From: an uncultured Alphaproteobacteria bacterium | Lineage (GTDB): Bacteria; Pseudomonadota; Alphaproteobacteria; RF32; CAG-239 | Reading direction: 5' to 3' | Assembly (NCBI GenBank): GCA_934254585.1 | Contig: CAKQLF010000006.1 | Location: 1-64,000 of the forward strand | DNA length: 64,000 nucleotides | Shown: positions 52,119 to 59,692 of the stretch, one piece after another | Layout of the letters: each line of letters begins with the position of its first letter | Numbering within the stretch: the stretch's first letter is position 1 | Made by a program: the position numbers and the translations under genes | The notes under the pieces: generated by a model | What the model was told of the DNA's origin: nothing | Database searches by the model: none | The model's input: the letters and a program-made list of their open reading frames with translations, nothing else

Positions 52119-52613
52119 ATGACTAATTATTTTACATCTTTGGTTGAGGAAAATCGTATTGCTGTTCTTACTAAACAAGTATTTAACCAACGTCTTGAGA
52201 AAGACAGCCAGTCTTCTTTTGTTCAAGTTTTGAGCCTTGATGAAGAAAAAGCCATTATCTCGCAATTTTTGAAAACAAAATCGGCCGACTGGTTAAAATT
52301 TATAAGAGAATATGTAAATCACTACCCTCTCAATCCGAATAATTTTGTTTTGTTGGTTGATGACCTAAAAACAGATTCTGTAAAAAAATTTGTGGCCGAC
52401 TACTTAAAAATGTATGGCACTAATGAAAAAGAAAGTCTGGCCATTTGCAAAAAAATTCGCGAAACCGAAGATTTTGACGAAAGTTTTTTAACGACTTTCT
52501 GCAGCACGGCTCGCCATTATTACAAAACCGTTTCTTATCAATTAGATGATATTGATGAAAAATGGAACAAAATGTATAATGACGCTATAGCCCAAAATTC
52601 GAAATTAGTTTAA
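52119..52613 (+). CDS. Small cytoplasmic protein of unknown function
   Basis: A 164-residue, probably helical protein. I use the ATG at 52119 (MTNYFTSLVEENRIAV); an upstream frame to 52074 lies within the promoter. The middle has FLKTKSADWLKFIREYVNHYPLN and a C-terminal half rich in Asp/Glu/Lys. No family recognised. No Shine-Dalgarno is seen in the short AT-rich leader. It has its own promoter and terminator. Confidence 0.68.
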   Translation: MTNYFTSLVEENRIAVLTKQVFNQRLEKDSQSSFVQVLSLDEEKAIISQFLKTKSADWLKFIREYVNHYPLNPNNFVLLVDDLKTDSVKKFVADYLKMYGTNEKESLAICKKIRETEDFDESFLTTFCSTARHYYKTVSYQLDDIDEKWNKMYNDAIAQNSKLV

Positions 52614-52621
52614 TTCGAAAA

Positions 52622-52657
52622 AAATAAGGTCTGATACAATAAATCAGGCCTTATTTT
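52622..52657 (+). terminator. Terminator of the gene at 52119
   Basis: AATAAGGTCTGAT pairs with ATCAGGCCTTATT over 13 positions with a short loop, followed by TTTG. Confidence 0.85.
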
Positions 52658-52754
52658 GTTACAAAATCGTGACATTTTTACCTTATTTTAAATAAATATT
52701 TGCACACTTTAAAAAAAATTGATAATTTAAATAAGTAGAGCAAGGAGGCTTAAA

Positions 52755-53195
52755 ATGCGTAATTTATATAACGCGATACCTTTAACGATAGAGCAAAAAG
52801 TTGCTTATATTCGTGTACTTGCTTATATGGCAAAATCTGATTGCAATCCGGATTATATTGAACAGAATTTTACCGGTAAATTGTTGGAAAGAATGAATCT
52901 TTCACCGGATATTTTGAAAAAAATTTTTATACCTCGCAACAATGAGGAATTGTATCGAGCTTTAATGCCGATTTGCACTCGCACCATTGCCATTGATTTA
53001 TTGCATTGCCTATGGTTTGCGGCCTCGGTTAACACCATTATTTCTGATGAGGAAATAATGATTATTCGGAAGATAGCCCAAATCTTACGCATTGATAACG
53101 ATACACTTTTAAATATTCACCATTTTGTTACTGATGAAATTATGTTTTTGCAGCACGCCAAAGACGTTTTGGAAGCAGATGACATAAAATGTTAA
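52755..53195 (+). CDS. TerB-like helical protein
   Basis: A 146-residue all-helical protein. The arrangement of an early helix VAYIRVLAYMAKSD, a central LHCLWFAASVNTIISDEEIMIIRKIAQILRI and a C-terminal VTDEIMFLQHAKDVLEADD resembles the TerB fold (tellurite-resistance-related, often metal-binding, also found in membrane stress proteins). Acidic residues at the DEE and TDE positions fit. No other ter genes are present. Ribosome site AAGGAGG. It ends 8 bp before the promoter of locus C, with no terminator between. Confidence 0.65.
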   Translation: MRNLYNAIPLTIEQKVAYIRVLAYMAKSDCNPDYIEQNFTGKLLERMNLSPDILKKIFIPRNNEELYRALMPICTRTIAIDLLHCLWFAASVNTIISDEEIMIIRKIAQILRIDNDTLLNIHHFVTDEIMFLQHAKDVLEADDIKC

Positions 53196-53202
53196 TCTCT
53201 TA

Positions 53203-53231
53203 TTGATTTGTTAAGAAGTGCTTGCTATAAT
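53203..53231 (+). promoter_or_regulatory. Promoter of pilin-like locus C
   Basis: TTGATT at 53203-53208 and consensus TATAAT at 53226-53231, 17 bp apart, with TTGC before the -10, as at loci A and B. Confidence 0.75.
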
Positions 53232-53273
53232 CAAGGTGTTTAATAGTTCACCTAATTTTATGAGGAAAGAAAG

Positions 53274-53330
53274 ATGAAAAATAAGCAATCAAAAGGTCTC
53301 TCTCTCTCTCTGCAAATCCTAAATGTCTGA
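53274..53330 (+). CDS. CT-tract leader peptide, locus C (early-terminated form)
   Basis: ATG with GAGGAAAGAAAG upstream reads MKNKQSKGLSLSLQILNV then TGA, 18 residues, near-identical to locus A. Two more CT units (or one fewer) would join it without a stop to the frame of the pilin-like domain at 53456-54091, giving a leader of about 75 residues. Confidence 0.55.
   Translation: MKNKQSKGLSLSLQILNV
53297..53311 (+). repeat. CT dinucleotide tract, 15 nt, locus C
   Basis: Uninterrupted, the same length as at locus A and one unit shorter than at locus B, with the same flanks. Confidence 0.85.
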
Positions 53331-53455
53331 TTAAAGGCACATTTTCTGCTGCTACAGACGTTTTTACGAGTTTTTACAGAAAAAATGATATATTAAAAAA
53401 CCATCAACTCAGCGACGATTATACAGACTCACCCCATGCGGAAGATGTCACTGGA

Positions 53456-54091
53456 TTGCTTCGCTATGCTCGCAATGACAGTAAGGTGCAGTGTGGACGA
53501 AGTATGATAGAAATGCTTGGCGTTCTGGCCATAATCGGCGTTCTGTCTGTCGGCGGTATTGCCGGTTATTCCAAGGCAATGATGAAATTCAAAACCAATC
53601 AAATTGCCGACCAAGTATCCACTATCGTAACTAATATCAAAACACTATACGCTCAGCAGAAAAACTACGAGGGGCTGAATAATGCTTCTGCTGTATCAAT
53701 GGGAATTATACCGGACAAATTAGGCTCTGATTTAACCCATCCATTTGGCGGAAATGTAGGCGTTTATTCAGATTATGGTATAAACACATTCTTTATTGAA
53801 TATAAAGAGTTACCAAAAGAGGCTTGTATAAGTTTGGCAACTAATGACTGGGGCGCAAGTATTTCATCCGGTTTAGTTGCTATGGCTGTTAGCACTTATA
53901 GTACTTACATTCCTCCAATCTTAAACAAAATGTATTTAGGTTGCCAGGGGGAAGAACAATATTGGGGACGAGCTTATATAGCTTGCCCTGGTGGTTCGGT
54001 TCTGTCTGTTCCGATGAGTCCGGAAAAAGCCTCCGCCGCTTGTGCTTGTGATAAGGGAAATACTTGTTCGGTTGGTTGGATGTATCACTAA
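53456..54091 (+). CDS. Type IV pilin-like protein, locus C
   Basis: The class III signal is at G14-RSMIEMLGVLAIIG, the shortest spacing of the three loci. The mature part is about 197 residues with KEACISLATNDW in the middle and the Cys cluster CACDKGNTC at the C-terminus. The first usable start is a TTG at 53456 with no ribosome site. The frame is open upstream to the CT tract with the conserved segment CLIKGTFSAATDVFTSFYRK. A widespread dispersed repeat word (GGATTGCTTCGCTATGCTCGCAATGAC) lies in the linker. The mature fold would be a short pilin with a conserved C-terminal disulfide region. Confidence 0.72.
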   Translation: MLRYARNDSKVQCGRSMIEMLGVLAIIGVLSVGGIAGYSKAMMKFKTNQIADQVSTIVTNIKTLYAQQKNYEGLNNASAVSMGIIPDKLGSDLTHPFGGNVGVYSDYGINTFFIEYKELPKEACISLATNDWGASISSGLVAMAVSTYSTYIPPILNKMYLGCQGEEQYWGRAYIACPGGSVLSVPMSPEKASAACACDKGNTCSVGWMYH

Positions 54092-54097
54092 CAATCT

Positions 54098-54128
54098 AAA
54101 AAAGAGAGGTCTTGCCTCTCTTTTTTTT
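54098..54128. terminator. Terminator after locus C
   Basis: AGAGAGG pairs with CCTCTCT around a short loop, with A-runs before and T-runs after, so it works for both the pilin-like gene and the convergent lipoprotein gene. Confidence 0.85.
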
Positions 54129-54142
54129 ACATCAATATATTC

Positions 54143-55357
54143 TTATTTTTTAATCACAACCACCGTTGGGATTTTCTTGTTTATTTCGCTGCGGGCACTC
54201 ACTTGCAAATTTTCCGCCGGTACCGACATTGTAAGCATATCGCCAAATATTTTGGCCGTAACATTTTGAGCTTTTTCCTGAGCCGCCGTATCCATCGGCA
54301 TTAGAGCAATCACTTCAAAACGAGAATCCGGATTGTTTTGCAATGTGCTATAAACGGCTTTACTTAACTTTTCAAAATATTCCACATCTTCGTTAGGAAA
54401 ATCCATTGAAAAAATTGTGCCGCTGATTTTTTGTTCAGGTTCAATAATTGTCTTGGTATGTTTCGGAGCTTCGGTATTCAAAGCTTTCTGCACACTCTGG
54501 ATTGTGGCTTTTTTTGTGTTTTTTACTTGTTTGGCAGCCGCCGGTTTTTCGGTTTCAATAATTCCGAATTTCTCACCCAATTTTAATCTGGTACGACTGG
54601 AATGAACTGACTTATCTTTCGCCAACGCCTTATGAATTTTAACAGGTTTGATTGTCTTAAATGTTCCGCTCTGCCCTGTTGTAAGCGAAGACATAACCGA
54701 ATCTGAAGTTCTGTTGGCATATCCGGCGGCCACATCAACATTCAAACGGGTGATTTCCGCCCTAAATTGACGCGCTTTGTCTTGTTCATCTGCCAAGTCA
54801 GATTTAACCTTAGCCAATAAATCAGCGTTGGTAATTTCCTGCTGTTCCAAAGCTGAGGAAATAACGTTCAAATCCGAATGGTCAACATCATAAGCCCCCG
54901 GAATGGCGTATGTGGCATTAACAGTTGATTTTAAGGCCGACAATTTTTCCTGTTGGCTGATAACATCTGCCGAAATACCTGCCAATTTCTGAGTTCCGTC
55001 TTCAAGAGTCCCCAGATTTTGCTGAGCTTTGTTCAAAGCTGACACTAAATCCGGATTAGACGGAGTTGTGCCGGTTTGCAGTTTGGCCTCTATTGTATTA
55101 ATAATCGAATTATATTCAGAGTCCGCCTCGGCAATTGATTGATTAATTTGATACAGTTTTTGAGCACTGCCGTTTATTGAGCGTCGAATCTCGTTATATT
55201 CTCGGGTAAACTCATTAACTTTTTTCCCCACAAAAGAACCGCTGCTGTTAGAAATATTTAACGCCGGTGACGGGCTGACGCCTTGAATCTGAACATCGTT
55301 AGCCGCACAAGCCGCCAATAAAAACGCCGTTGCCGAAAGTAATGCAAATTTTTTCAT
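54143..55357 (-). CDS. Predicted lipoprotein with coiled coils
   Basis: A 404-residue protein with a lipoprotein signal (MKKFALLSATAFLLAAC, Cys17). The next part (about 50-215) is a long coiled-coil region (NEIRRSINGSAQKLYQINQS and LEQQEITNADLLAKVKSDL), and a basic linker follows. The C-terminal part (about 310-404) has FSMDFPNEDVEYFEKLSKAVYSTL and ALMPMDTAAQEKAQNVTAKI, loosely like an OmpA-type or SPOR-like periplasmic domain, though I cannot assign it. Probably anchored in the outer or inner membrane and reaching into the periplasm. Monocistronic. Confidence 0.78.
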   Translation of the reverse strand: MKKFALLSATAFLLAACAANDVQIQGVSPSPALNISNSSGSFVGKKVNEFTREYNEIRRSINGSAQKLYQINQSIAEADSEYNSIINTIEAKLQTGTTPSNPDLVSALNKAQQNLGTLEDGTQKLAGISADVISQQEKLSALKSTVNATYAIPGAYDVDHSDLNVISSALEQQEITNADLLAKVKSDLADEQDKARQFRAEITRLNVDVAAGYANRTSDSVMSSLTTGQSGTFKTIKPVKIHKALAKDKSVHSSRTRLKLGEKFGIIETEKPAAAKQVKNTKKATIQSVQKALNTEAPKHTKTIIEPEQKISGTIFSMDFPNEDVEYFEKLSKAVYSTLQNNPDSRFEVIALMPMDTAAQEKAQNVTAKIFGDMLTMSVPAENLQVSARSEINKKIPTVVVIKK

Positions 55358-55480
55358 TATTTAAGCCTTATATTTTAAAGTTAACTTTTAATATTGCTCT
55401 ATTTGTAAAGTGTTTTTATTAAAAAAACAATTAAAGAATTAAGGATTTGTGCAAAATTTAAAAAAAATAAAAAAAAGTGC

Positions 55481-55509
55481 TTGCATTTATATTTTTTTTG
55501 TTCTATTAA
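55481..55509 (+). promoter_or_regulatory. Promoter of tRNA-Arg
   Basis: TTGCAT at 55481-55486 and TATTAA at 55504-55509, 17 bp apart; the tRNA begins 15 nt later. Confidence 0.55.
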
Positions 55510-55523
55510 AATACCCAGTTGTT

Positions 55524-55600
55524 GCGCTCGTAGCTTAATTGGATAGAGCATCTGACTACGGATCAGAAGGTTGTGAGTTCGAGTCCCGCCGAGCGCGCCA
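55524..55600 (+). tRNA. tRNA-Arg (anticodon ACG)
   Basis: A 77-nt cloverleaf. The acceptor stem GCGCTCG pairs with CGAGCGC, and G plus CCA are encoded at the 3' end. The anticodon arm is TCTGA-CTACGGA-TCAGA, placing ACG at the anticodon, and the T arm has GTTCGAG. The A at position 34 is normally converted to inosine by TadA to read CGU, CGC and CGA codons. Confidence 0.97.
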
Positions 55601-55661
55601 TTTGAAGAAAGGGCTTTCAGAGAAATTTGAAAGTCTTTATTTTTTTTGTTTGGAATAAAAA

Positions 55662-56528
55662 ATGCACACAGAACTCGTTACTTTAGAATATTTACCGCAA
55701 TATGAAGCCTATGGCCTCAGTGATGAACAAATACGATTTTATGACGAACAACACATAATCCCCTTGCTGTCTTTGCTTCCTGATGACATTCGGCAACTGG
55801 GAGGCACGCTAAATAACAATCAGCCGACAGTGGCGTTTTTATTGGGACGTGATGAAAATTACTACACCATTGACTATAACTATGCTCGCGCTGTTTTACA
55901 ATCCGGAGTTAATATCAGACTTTTAACCTATTCCGCTTGCAAAGAGCAAATGCAGGGAATCGACGGGCTGATTCTCCCCGGCGGAAGATTTCCCTCGCCG
56001 GAACAATTTTATTGCGATGCCGCACCGAATAACTTATTGCCACACGAAGCCCGCGCACAAGCCTATCTTGATTGCATTGACACAGCCTTAAAGCAACAGT
56101 TGCCGATGCTTGGTATCTGCGCCGGTGCGCAGATGATTGGCGGCGTTATGGGAATGAAAATGTATCGCAATACCAAACAGTATACTAATACAGATATTGA
56201 ACATAAAACCAAAATATTAGATGCCCACAAAGTTTTGATTCAAAAACCATCTCCGTTGTTTGATATTTTACAAACAACGGAAATTGAAACCAATTCACGC
56301 CATACCGAATCGATGTTACCTTATGCTTCTGACAGTAAGCTGACAATTTATGCTCGCACAGAAGACAACGTTCCCGAGGCTTGGGGAAATACCGAAAAAC
56401 ACATATTGTGCATTCAGTGGCACCCCGAAGATTTTGCCGCCAACGGAGATATTTCAATGCAACGCATTTATAACTGGTTGGCACAACAAGCTCAAAATCA
56501 CAAAATAAAATTTGACAAAAATTTCTAA
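55662..56528 (+). CDS. Class I glutamine amidotransferase-like hydrolase (C26 type)
   Basis: A 288-residue member of the class I amidotransferase/gamma-glutamyl hydrolase group. The nucleophile elbow GICAGAQMIGG is at about 149-159 (Cys151), and the catalytic His-Glu are in QWHPEDF at about 249-255; DGLILPGGRFPSP precedes. The family hydrolyses gamma-glutamyl bonds, for example of gamma-glutamyl-GABA or polyglutamate. No synthetase domain is attached, so it probably acts as a hydrolase. It has no typical Shine-Dalgarno. A close paralogue follows at 56756, which shares FLLGR, YYxIDxNYA and the GICAGAQM block. Confidence 0.87.
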   Translation: MHTELVTLEYLPQYEAYGLSDEQIRFYDEQHIIPLLSLLPDDIRQLGGTLNNNQPTVAFLLGRDENYYTIDYNYARAVLQSGVNIRLLTYSACKEQMQGIDGLILPGGRFPSPEQFYCDAAPNNLLPHEARAQAYLDCIDTALKQQLPMLGICAGAQMIGGVMGMKMYRNTKQYTNTDIEHKTKILDAHKVLIQKPSPLFDILQTTEIETNSRHTESMLPYASDSKLTIYARTEDNVPEAWGNTEKHILCIQWHPEDFAANGDISMQRIYNWLAQQAQNHKIKFDKNF

Positions 56529-56684
56529 AATTTATGCCATAACCTCTGATAATTTTCAAAAATATTTGCAAAAAGCTCGACCCGATTTTATGGTCCACAA
56601 TGGCGTTAATTTCCAGTAACCTTCGTTGTTGGCAGAACCATCCGCTTATTGACGAACTTTAAGTCATTTTTATGACAAAACAAC

Positions 56685-56712
56685 TTGACAAATCTTTTAC
56701 AATATTTATAAT
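56685..56712 (+). promoter_or_regulatory. Promoter of the second C26-type gene
   Basis: TTGACA at 56685-56690 and TATAAT at 56707-56712, 16 bp apart, both consensus. The leader is about 37 nt and lacks a Shine-Dalgarno. Confidence 0.65.
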
Positions 56713-56755
56713 AGGCGGTGTTATCTTTATTATTAATTTTTAAAAATTATCTTTT

Positions 56756-57601
56756 ATGTATCAAGTATTATTTTTGGCTTATATGCCTAAACTTAAAGCT
56801 TTTGTAGTTTCTGACACTAAAGTTAATAAGGTTATTGCCAAGGGAAATATTCCTGTTTTCAAAATTCAGCCTGATGATGCTAAAGTTCTTGGCCTTAAGG
56901 TTACGGACAGAACTCCGACAATCGGTTTTTTGCTTGGACGTGAAAAAGGGTATTATTCTATTGATTTTAACTATGCTAAGGCTATATCTATGGCCGGCGG
57001 AGCTATTCAGGGCTTGAGCTATACTCTGATTGAAGAACAGATGAAAAGCATTGACGGATTAGTTCTTCCCGGCGGTTCTTTTGTTTCTCCGGACGAGTTC
57101 TATGCAAATCGCGTAGACAATCCTGAAGAACCAACTGCTCGCTCGGAGGCTTATCTTGAAGCTATCCGAGTTGCCGAAGAAAACGCAATTCCTATCTTGG
57201 GAATCTGTGCCGGAGCGCAAATGGTTGCAGGTGTACACGGAATGAAAATGTTCCGCGATTTAAGCGAAGTATCTCCTTCTGTTGAACACAAGACTTCTGA
57301 GGTAAATGCTCATCAGGTTATTACTTATCCGGCGACACCTCTCCGCGAGTTGTTAGGTAAAAAAATTACCGTAAACTCTCGTCATAGAGAAGGCCTTGTT
57401 CCAAACGACTGGAACAGCGACCTTGAAATTTACGCCGTTTCTTCCGATTGCATACCTGAAGCTTGGGGCAATATGGAAGAAGGTATTTTGTGCGTGCAAT
57501 GGCATCCTGAAGATTTTGTCGTCAACGGCGATAGAAAGATGTTGGGTATTTATAAGTGGCTTGTATGTAAAAGCCAAAACAGAATGGAATTTTCAGACTG
57601 A
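56756..57601 (+). CDS. Class I glutamine amidotransferase-like hydrolase, paralogue
   Basis: A 281-residue paralogue of the gene before it, with GICAGAQMVAGVHG at about 148-161 and CVQWHPEDFV at about 244-253, so the Cys-His-Glu triad is intact. It has its own strong promoter and terminator. The pair differs enough at the N-terminus and around the substrate side (FRDLSEVSPS against YRNTKQYTN) to suggest different gamma-glutamyl substrates. No Shine-Dalgarno. Tandem duplication is the simplest origin. Confidence 0.87.
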   Translation: MYQVLFLAYMPKLKAFVVSDTKVNKVIAKGNIPVFKIQPDDAKVLGLKVTDRTPTIGFLLGREKGYYSIDFNYAKAISMAGGAIQGLSYTLIEEQMKSIDGLVLPGGSFVSPDEFYANRVDNPEEPTARSEAYLEAIRVAEENAIPILGICAGAQMVAGVHGMKMFRDLSEVSPSVEHKTSEVNAHQVITYPATPLRELLGKKITVNSRHREGLVPNDWNSDLEIYAVSSDCIPEAWGNMEEGILCVQWHPEDFVVNGDRKMLGIYKWLVCKSQNRMEFSD

Positions 57602-57624
57602 TAAAACCTGATACATTTAAAATC

Positions 57625-57677
57625 AGACCTTCATTACAGATTGTAAAAAAACAATCTGTTTTGAAGGTCTTTTTTTA
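57625..57677 (+). terminator. Two-level terminator of the second C26-type gene
   Basis: AGACCTTCA pairs with TGAAGGTCT, enclosing a second stem ACAGATTGT/ACAATCTGT, and ends in TTTTTTT. Confidence 0.88.
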
Positions 57678-57694
57678 TGAACTCCAACAAACTT

Positions 57695-57865
57695 TTATAA
57701 ATTTTGTGCTTCATCTAATTTTATCATACATTCTATGGCATCACCATACGTTACAACTGATTTACGGCAATTAACGCGGATTTTTTCTTGAGTCGAATAC
57801 TCAGTGCTTTCCGCGCACGAACTCTGCAAAAGAAGCATCAATAATCCGATTGTAACAGTCATCAT
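57695..57865 (-). CDS. Rz1-like outer spanin candidate
   Basis: A 56-residue protein starting at the ATG at 57863-57865 (MMTVTIGLL). A hydrophobic signal segment is followed by LLLQSSC, a lipobox-like site with an unusual Gln at -3, and a 39-residue remainder containing NCRKSVVTYGDAIECM. It starts inside the Rz-like gene in another reading frame and runs past its end, the arrangement of i-spanin/o-spanin pairs (Rz/Rz1, LysB/LysC). The TYGDAI stretch recalls the tail of LysC-type proteins. The lipoprotein nature is plausible but the lipobox is weak. No clear Shine-Dalgarno. Confidence 0.5.
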   Translation of the reverse strand: MMTVTIGLLMLLLQSSCAESTEYSTQEKIRVNCRKSVVTYGDAIECMIKLDEAQNL

Positions 57866-58088
57866 TTTGTTGCATTGCCTGCTTTTTAAGTTTGGCAATA
57901 TGTTCATTAGCTTTTTGCTGTTTATCATTAAAATTCTCCACCTGTCTTATAAAATTATCTTGTTTTTGTTTCAGTATTACGTTTTGTTGTCGCAACATCT
58001 CATTGTCCTGCCTGATTTTTTGCAAACTGCAATGCTGCCAATAGCCATACATTGCAAACAGCAACACAATTAACCACAAATATTTCAT
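57801..58088 (-). CDS. Rz-like inner spanin candidate
   Basis: A 95-residue protein with an N-terminal membrane helix (about 3-18, uncleaved) and then a Gln/Lys/Asn-rich periplasmic coiled coil (about 22-75). It ends with NDDCYNRIIDASFAEFVRGKH. This is the plan of phage Rz inner spanins, which fuse the inner and outer membranes at lysis together with Rz1. The gene has a TAAATG junction with the gene upstream, indicating coupling, and overlaps the Rz1-like frame by 65 bp. No endolysin or other phage gene is nearby. Confidence 0.6.
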   Translation of the reverse strand: MKYLWLIVLLFAMYGYWQHCSLQKIRQDNEMLRQQNVILKQKQDNFIRQVENFNDKQQKANEHIAKLKKQAMQQNDDCYNRIIDASFAEFVRGKH

Positions 58089-58259
58089 TTATACCCCCGC
58101 CAGCAGAAGCATAAATGCTTGCGCCACATTTTCAGCATATTCGGGACGGCGTAAAGAAATTATGCTCAAAATTATAATTGATAATATTATTAAAATTATT
58201 TTATGCCTACTTAGCCGACATAAGCCGCAAACACAAACTTTTCCCTTTTGTTTTTTCAT
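58089..58259 (-). CDS. Holin-like small membrane protein
   Basis: A 56-residue protein missed by length cut-offs. A near-perfect AGGAGG lies 4 nt before its ATG. A basic, Cys-containing N-terminus (MKKQKGKVCVCGLCRLSRHK) precedes one hydrophobic helix (about 21-35) and a short tail that may dip back into the membrane. Its stop touches the ATG of the Rz-like gene. Size, topology and order (this gene, Rz, Rz1) match lysis cassettes, so a holin role is inferred; the Cys trio is unusual. Confidence 0.5.
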   Translation of the reverse strand: MKKQKGKVCVCGLCRLSRHKIILIILSIIILSIISLRRPEYAENVAQAFMLLLAGV

Positions 58260-58283
58260 TTTTCCTCCTGTTATTTATGATAT

Positions 58284-58309
58284 AAAAAAAAGAGCGAATC
58301 GCTTCGCTC
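58284..58309 (-). terminator. Terminator-like hairpin upstream of the lysis cassette
   Basis: On the minus strand GAGCGAA-GCGA-TTCGCTC is followed by TTTTTTTT. It stands about 25 nt before the holin-like ATG, so a transcript from the right must cross it, which could be a control point. Confidence 0.7.
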
Positions 58310-58722
58310 CGTTATAAATAGATGGTTCCCATAAATTTGGGTCGTAAAAAATAACCACCCTTAATGACACACTTTTCTTGAATGTATCTAAAATTAGCAT
58401 ATTCAGGTTACCGAAAGCAAGAAAATTATAAATTACGCTGTGATTTCAATAAGATATTTTTATTATATTTTATCTTTACATTTTTCAAAAACGAATCTAT
58501 ACTCCCTGCATATTTGTATTGTTATGTTAATTTTTATTACATTTGGCATCTTTTGGGGCTTTTAACAAGACAATGAGTTAGTTCACATATTTTAAACTTT
58601 AAAATTTACGACTATGACTGTTGCAATTTTTATAAATGGTGTATTGTTTTTTGCACTGTAATCGTTTTTTGATTTTTATCAAATTTTTATTGTGAAGAAA
58701 ACTTAGACTTATGTCTTATGAT
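58310..58722. other. AT-rich region without a clear gene
   Basis: About 410 bp separate the hairpin upstream of the lysis cassette from the fmt terminator. It has a GGTTCCCA-TAAAT-TTGGG hairpin near 58324-58341 and short AT tracts. I see no ribosome-site-supported frame and no RNA family I recognise. A promoter for the lysis cassette should lie here, but no consensus could be fixed. Confidence 0.35.
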
Positions 58723-58769
58723 AAAAAAAACAGCACTTTGGATTTATAACTCCTCGTGCTGTTTTTTTT
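58723..58769. terminator. Terminator of fmt, active in both directions
   Basis: AAAAAAAACAGCAC and GTGCTGTTTTTTTT form a stem with flanking A and T runs, so it would end the fmt transcript on the minus strand and also any plus-strand transcript. Confidence 0.85.
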
Positions 58770-58780
58770 GTTTTCCGCTC

Positions 58781-59692
58781 TTATTCCACTTTAGAATTCG
58801 GAATGAAATGAAATCCGCGCAACAACTCACCGATAGACATAAGTTTTTTACCTTGCCGCTGAATTTGCGTAATATCCAGCGCACCGTCGGCACAAGCAAT
58901 CTGCAAACCGCCATCGTTTTCCATAATTGTTCCGGCCGGCGCGTATTTTTCTATTTTGTGCGCCTCAAAAACTTTAAATCTCTCACCTTCATACTCAAAG
59001 AACATTGCCGGATAAGGGTTAAACGCCCTAATCTTACGACACAATGTTTCGGCTTTTTGGTTAAAATCAAGCTTACATTCCGCCTTGTCAATTTTTGCGG
59101 CATAGCACGCCAAATTTTGCGGTTGCGGCGTCGGCTTAAATGATTTGATATCCGCTAAAACTTCGGATATTAAATCAGCTCCGAGCAAGGCCAACTTATC
59201 GTGCAATTCTCCACCTGTTGTGGAAGAGTTTATTGCCACCTCACCTTTTAACAACATATCTCCGGTATCCAAACCTTCTGCCACCTGCATAACCGTGACA
59301 CCGCTTTGTGCATCGCCGGCCTCAACAGCCCGTTGAATTGGTGCGGCTCCACGCCAACGCGGCAACAATGAAGCGTGTAAATTTAGGCAACCAAAAGGAT
59401 AAGCCTCTAAAACAGGCAAAGGCAAAATAAGTCCGTAAGCAGCCACCACTGCCACATCGGCCTTCAAATCAGCAAATTTTTGCTGTTCTTCGGAATTGCG
59501 CAATGTTTTAGGGGTACGCACTTCCACACCATTGGCTTCGGCCACCAAATGCACAGGAGTTTTGTTCAGCTTGTTTCCTCGTCCCGAAAGTTTAGGTTCG
59601 CGAGTGTAAACACAAACAACTTCGTGCTCTTTAAGCAAGCGTTCTAAAGCCGGCACGGCAAAATCCGGCGTCCCCATAAAAACAATTTTCAT
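58781..59692 (-). CDS. fmt: Methionyl-tRNA formyltransferase
   Basis: Formylates initiator Met-tRNA with 10-formyl-THF. The 303-residue protein has MKIVFMGTPDFAVPAL at the N-terminus and the formyl-transfer signature LNLHASLLPRWRGAAPIQRA at about 103-122, containing the catalytic Asn/His and the SLLP loop. GLDTGDML follows, then a C-terminal OB-like domain (about 205-300). Start ATG immediately follows the ppiD stop on the minus strand (shared base at 59692). No def gene is adjacent. Confidence 0.96.
   Translation of the reverse strand: MKIVFMGTPDFAVPALERLLKEHEVVCVYTREPKLSGRGNKLNKTPVHLVAEANGVEVRTPKTLRNSEEQQKFADLKADVAVVAAYGLILPLPVLEAYPFGCLNLHASLLPRWRGAAPIQRAVEAGDAQSGVTVMQVAEGLDTGDMLLKGEVAINSSTTGGELHDKLALLGADLISEVLADIKSFKPTPQPQNLACYAAKIDKAECKLDFNQKAETLCRKIRAFNPYPAMFFEYEGERFKVFEAHKIEKYAPAGTIMENDGGLQIACADGALDITQIQRQGKKLMSIGELLRGFHFIPNSKVE

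Noticed and set aside
58382..58576. A 64-residue plus-strand ORF
   Set aside because: No ribosome site, composition like the AT-rich spacer, and no family likeness.
57695..58724. A prophage
   Set aside because: Apart from the lysis-type cassette no phage gene, integrase or attachment-site repeat is visible; flanking genes are chromosomal.
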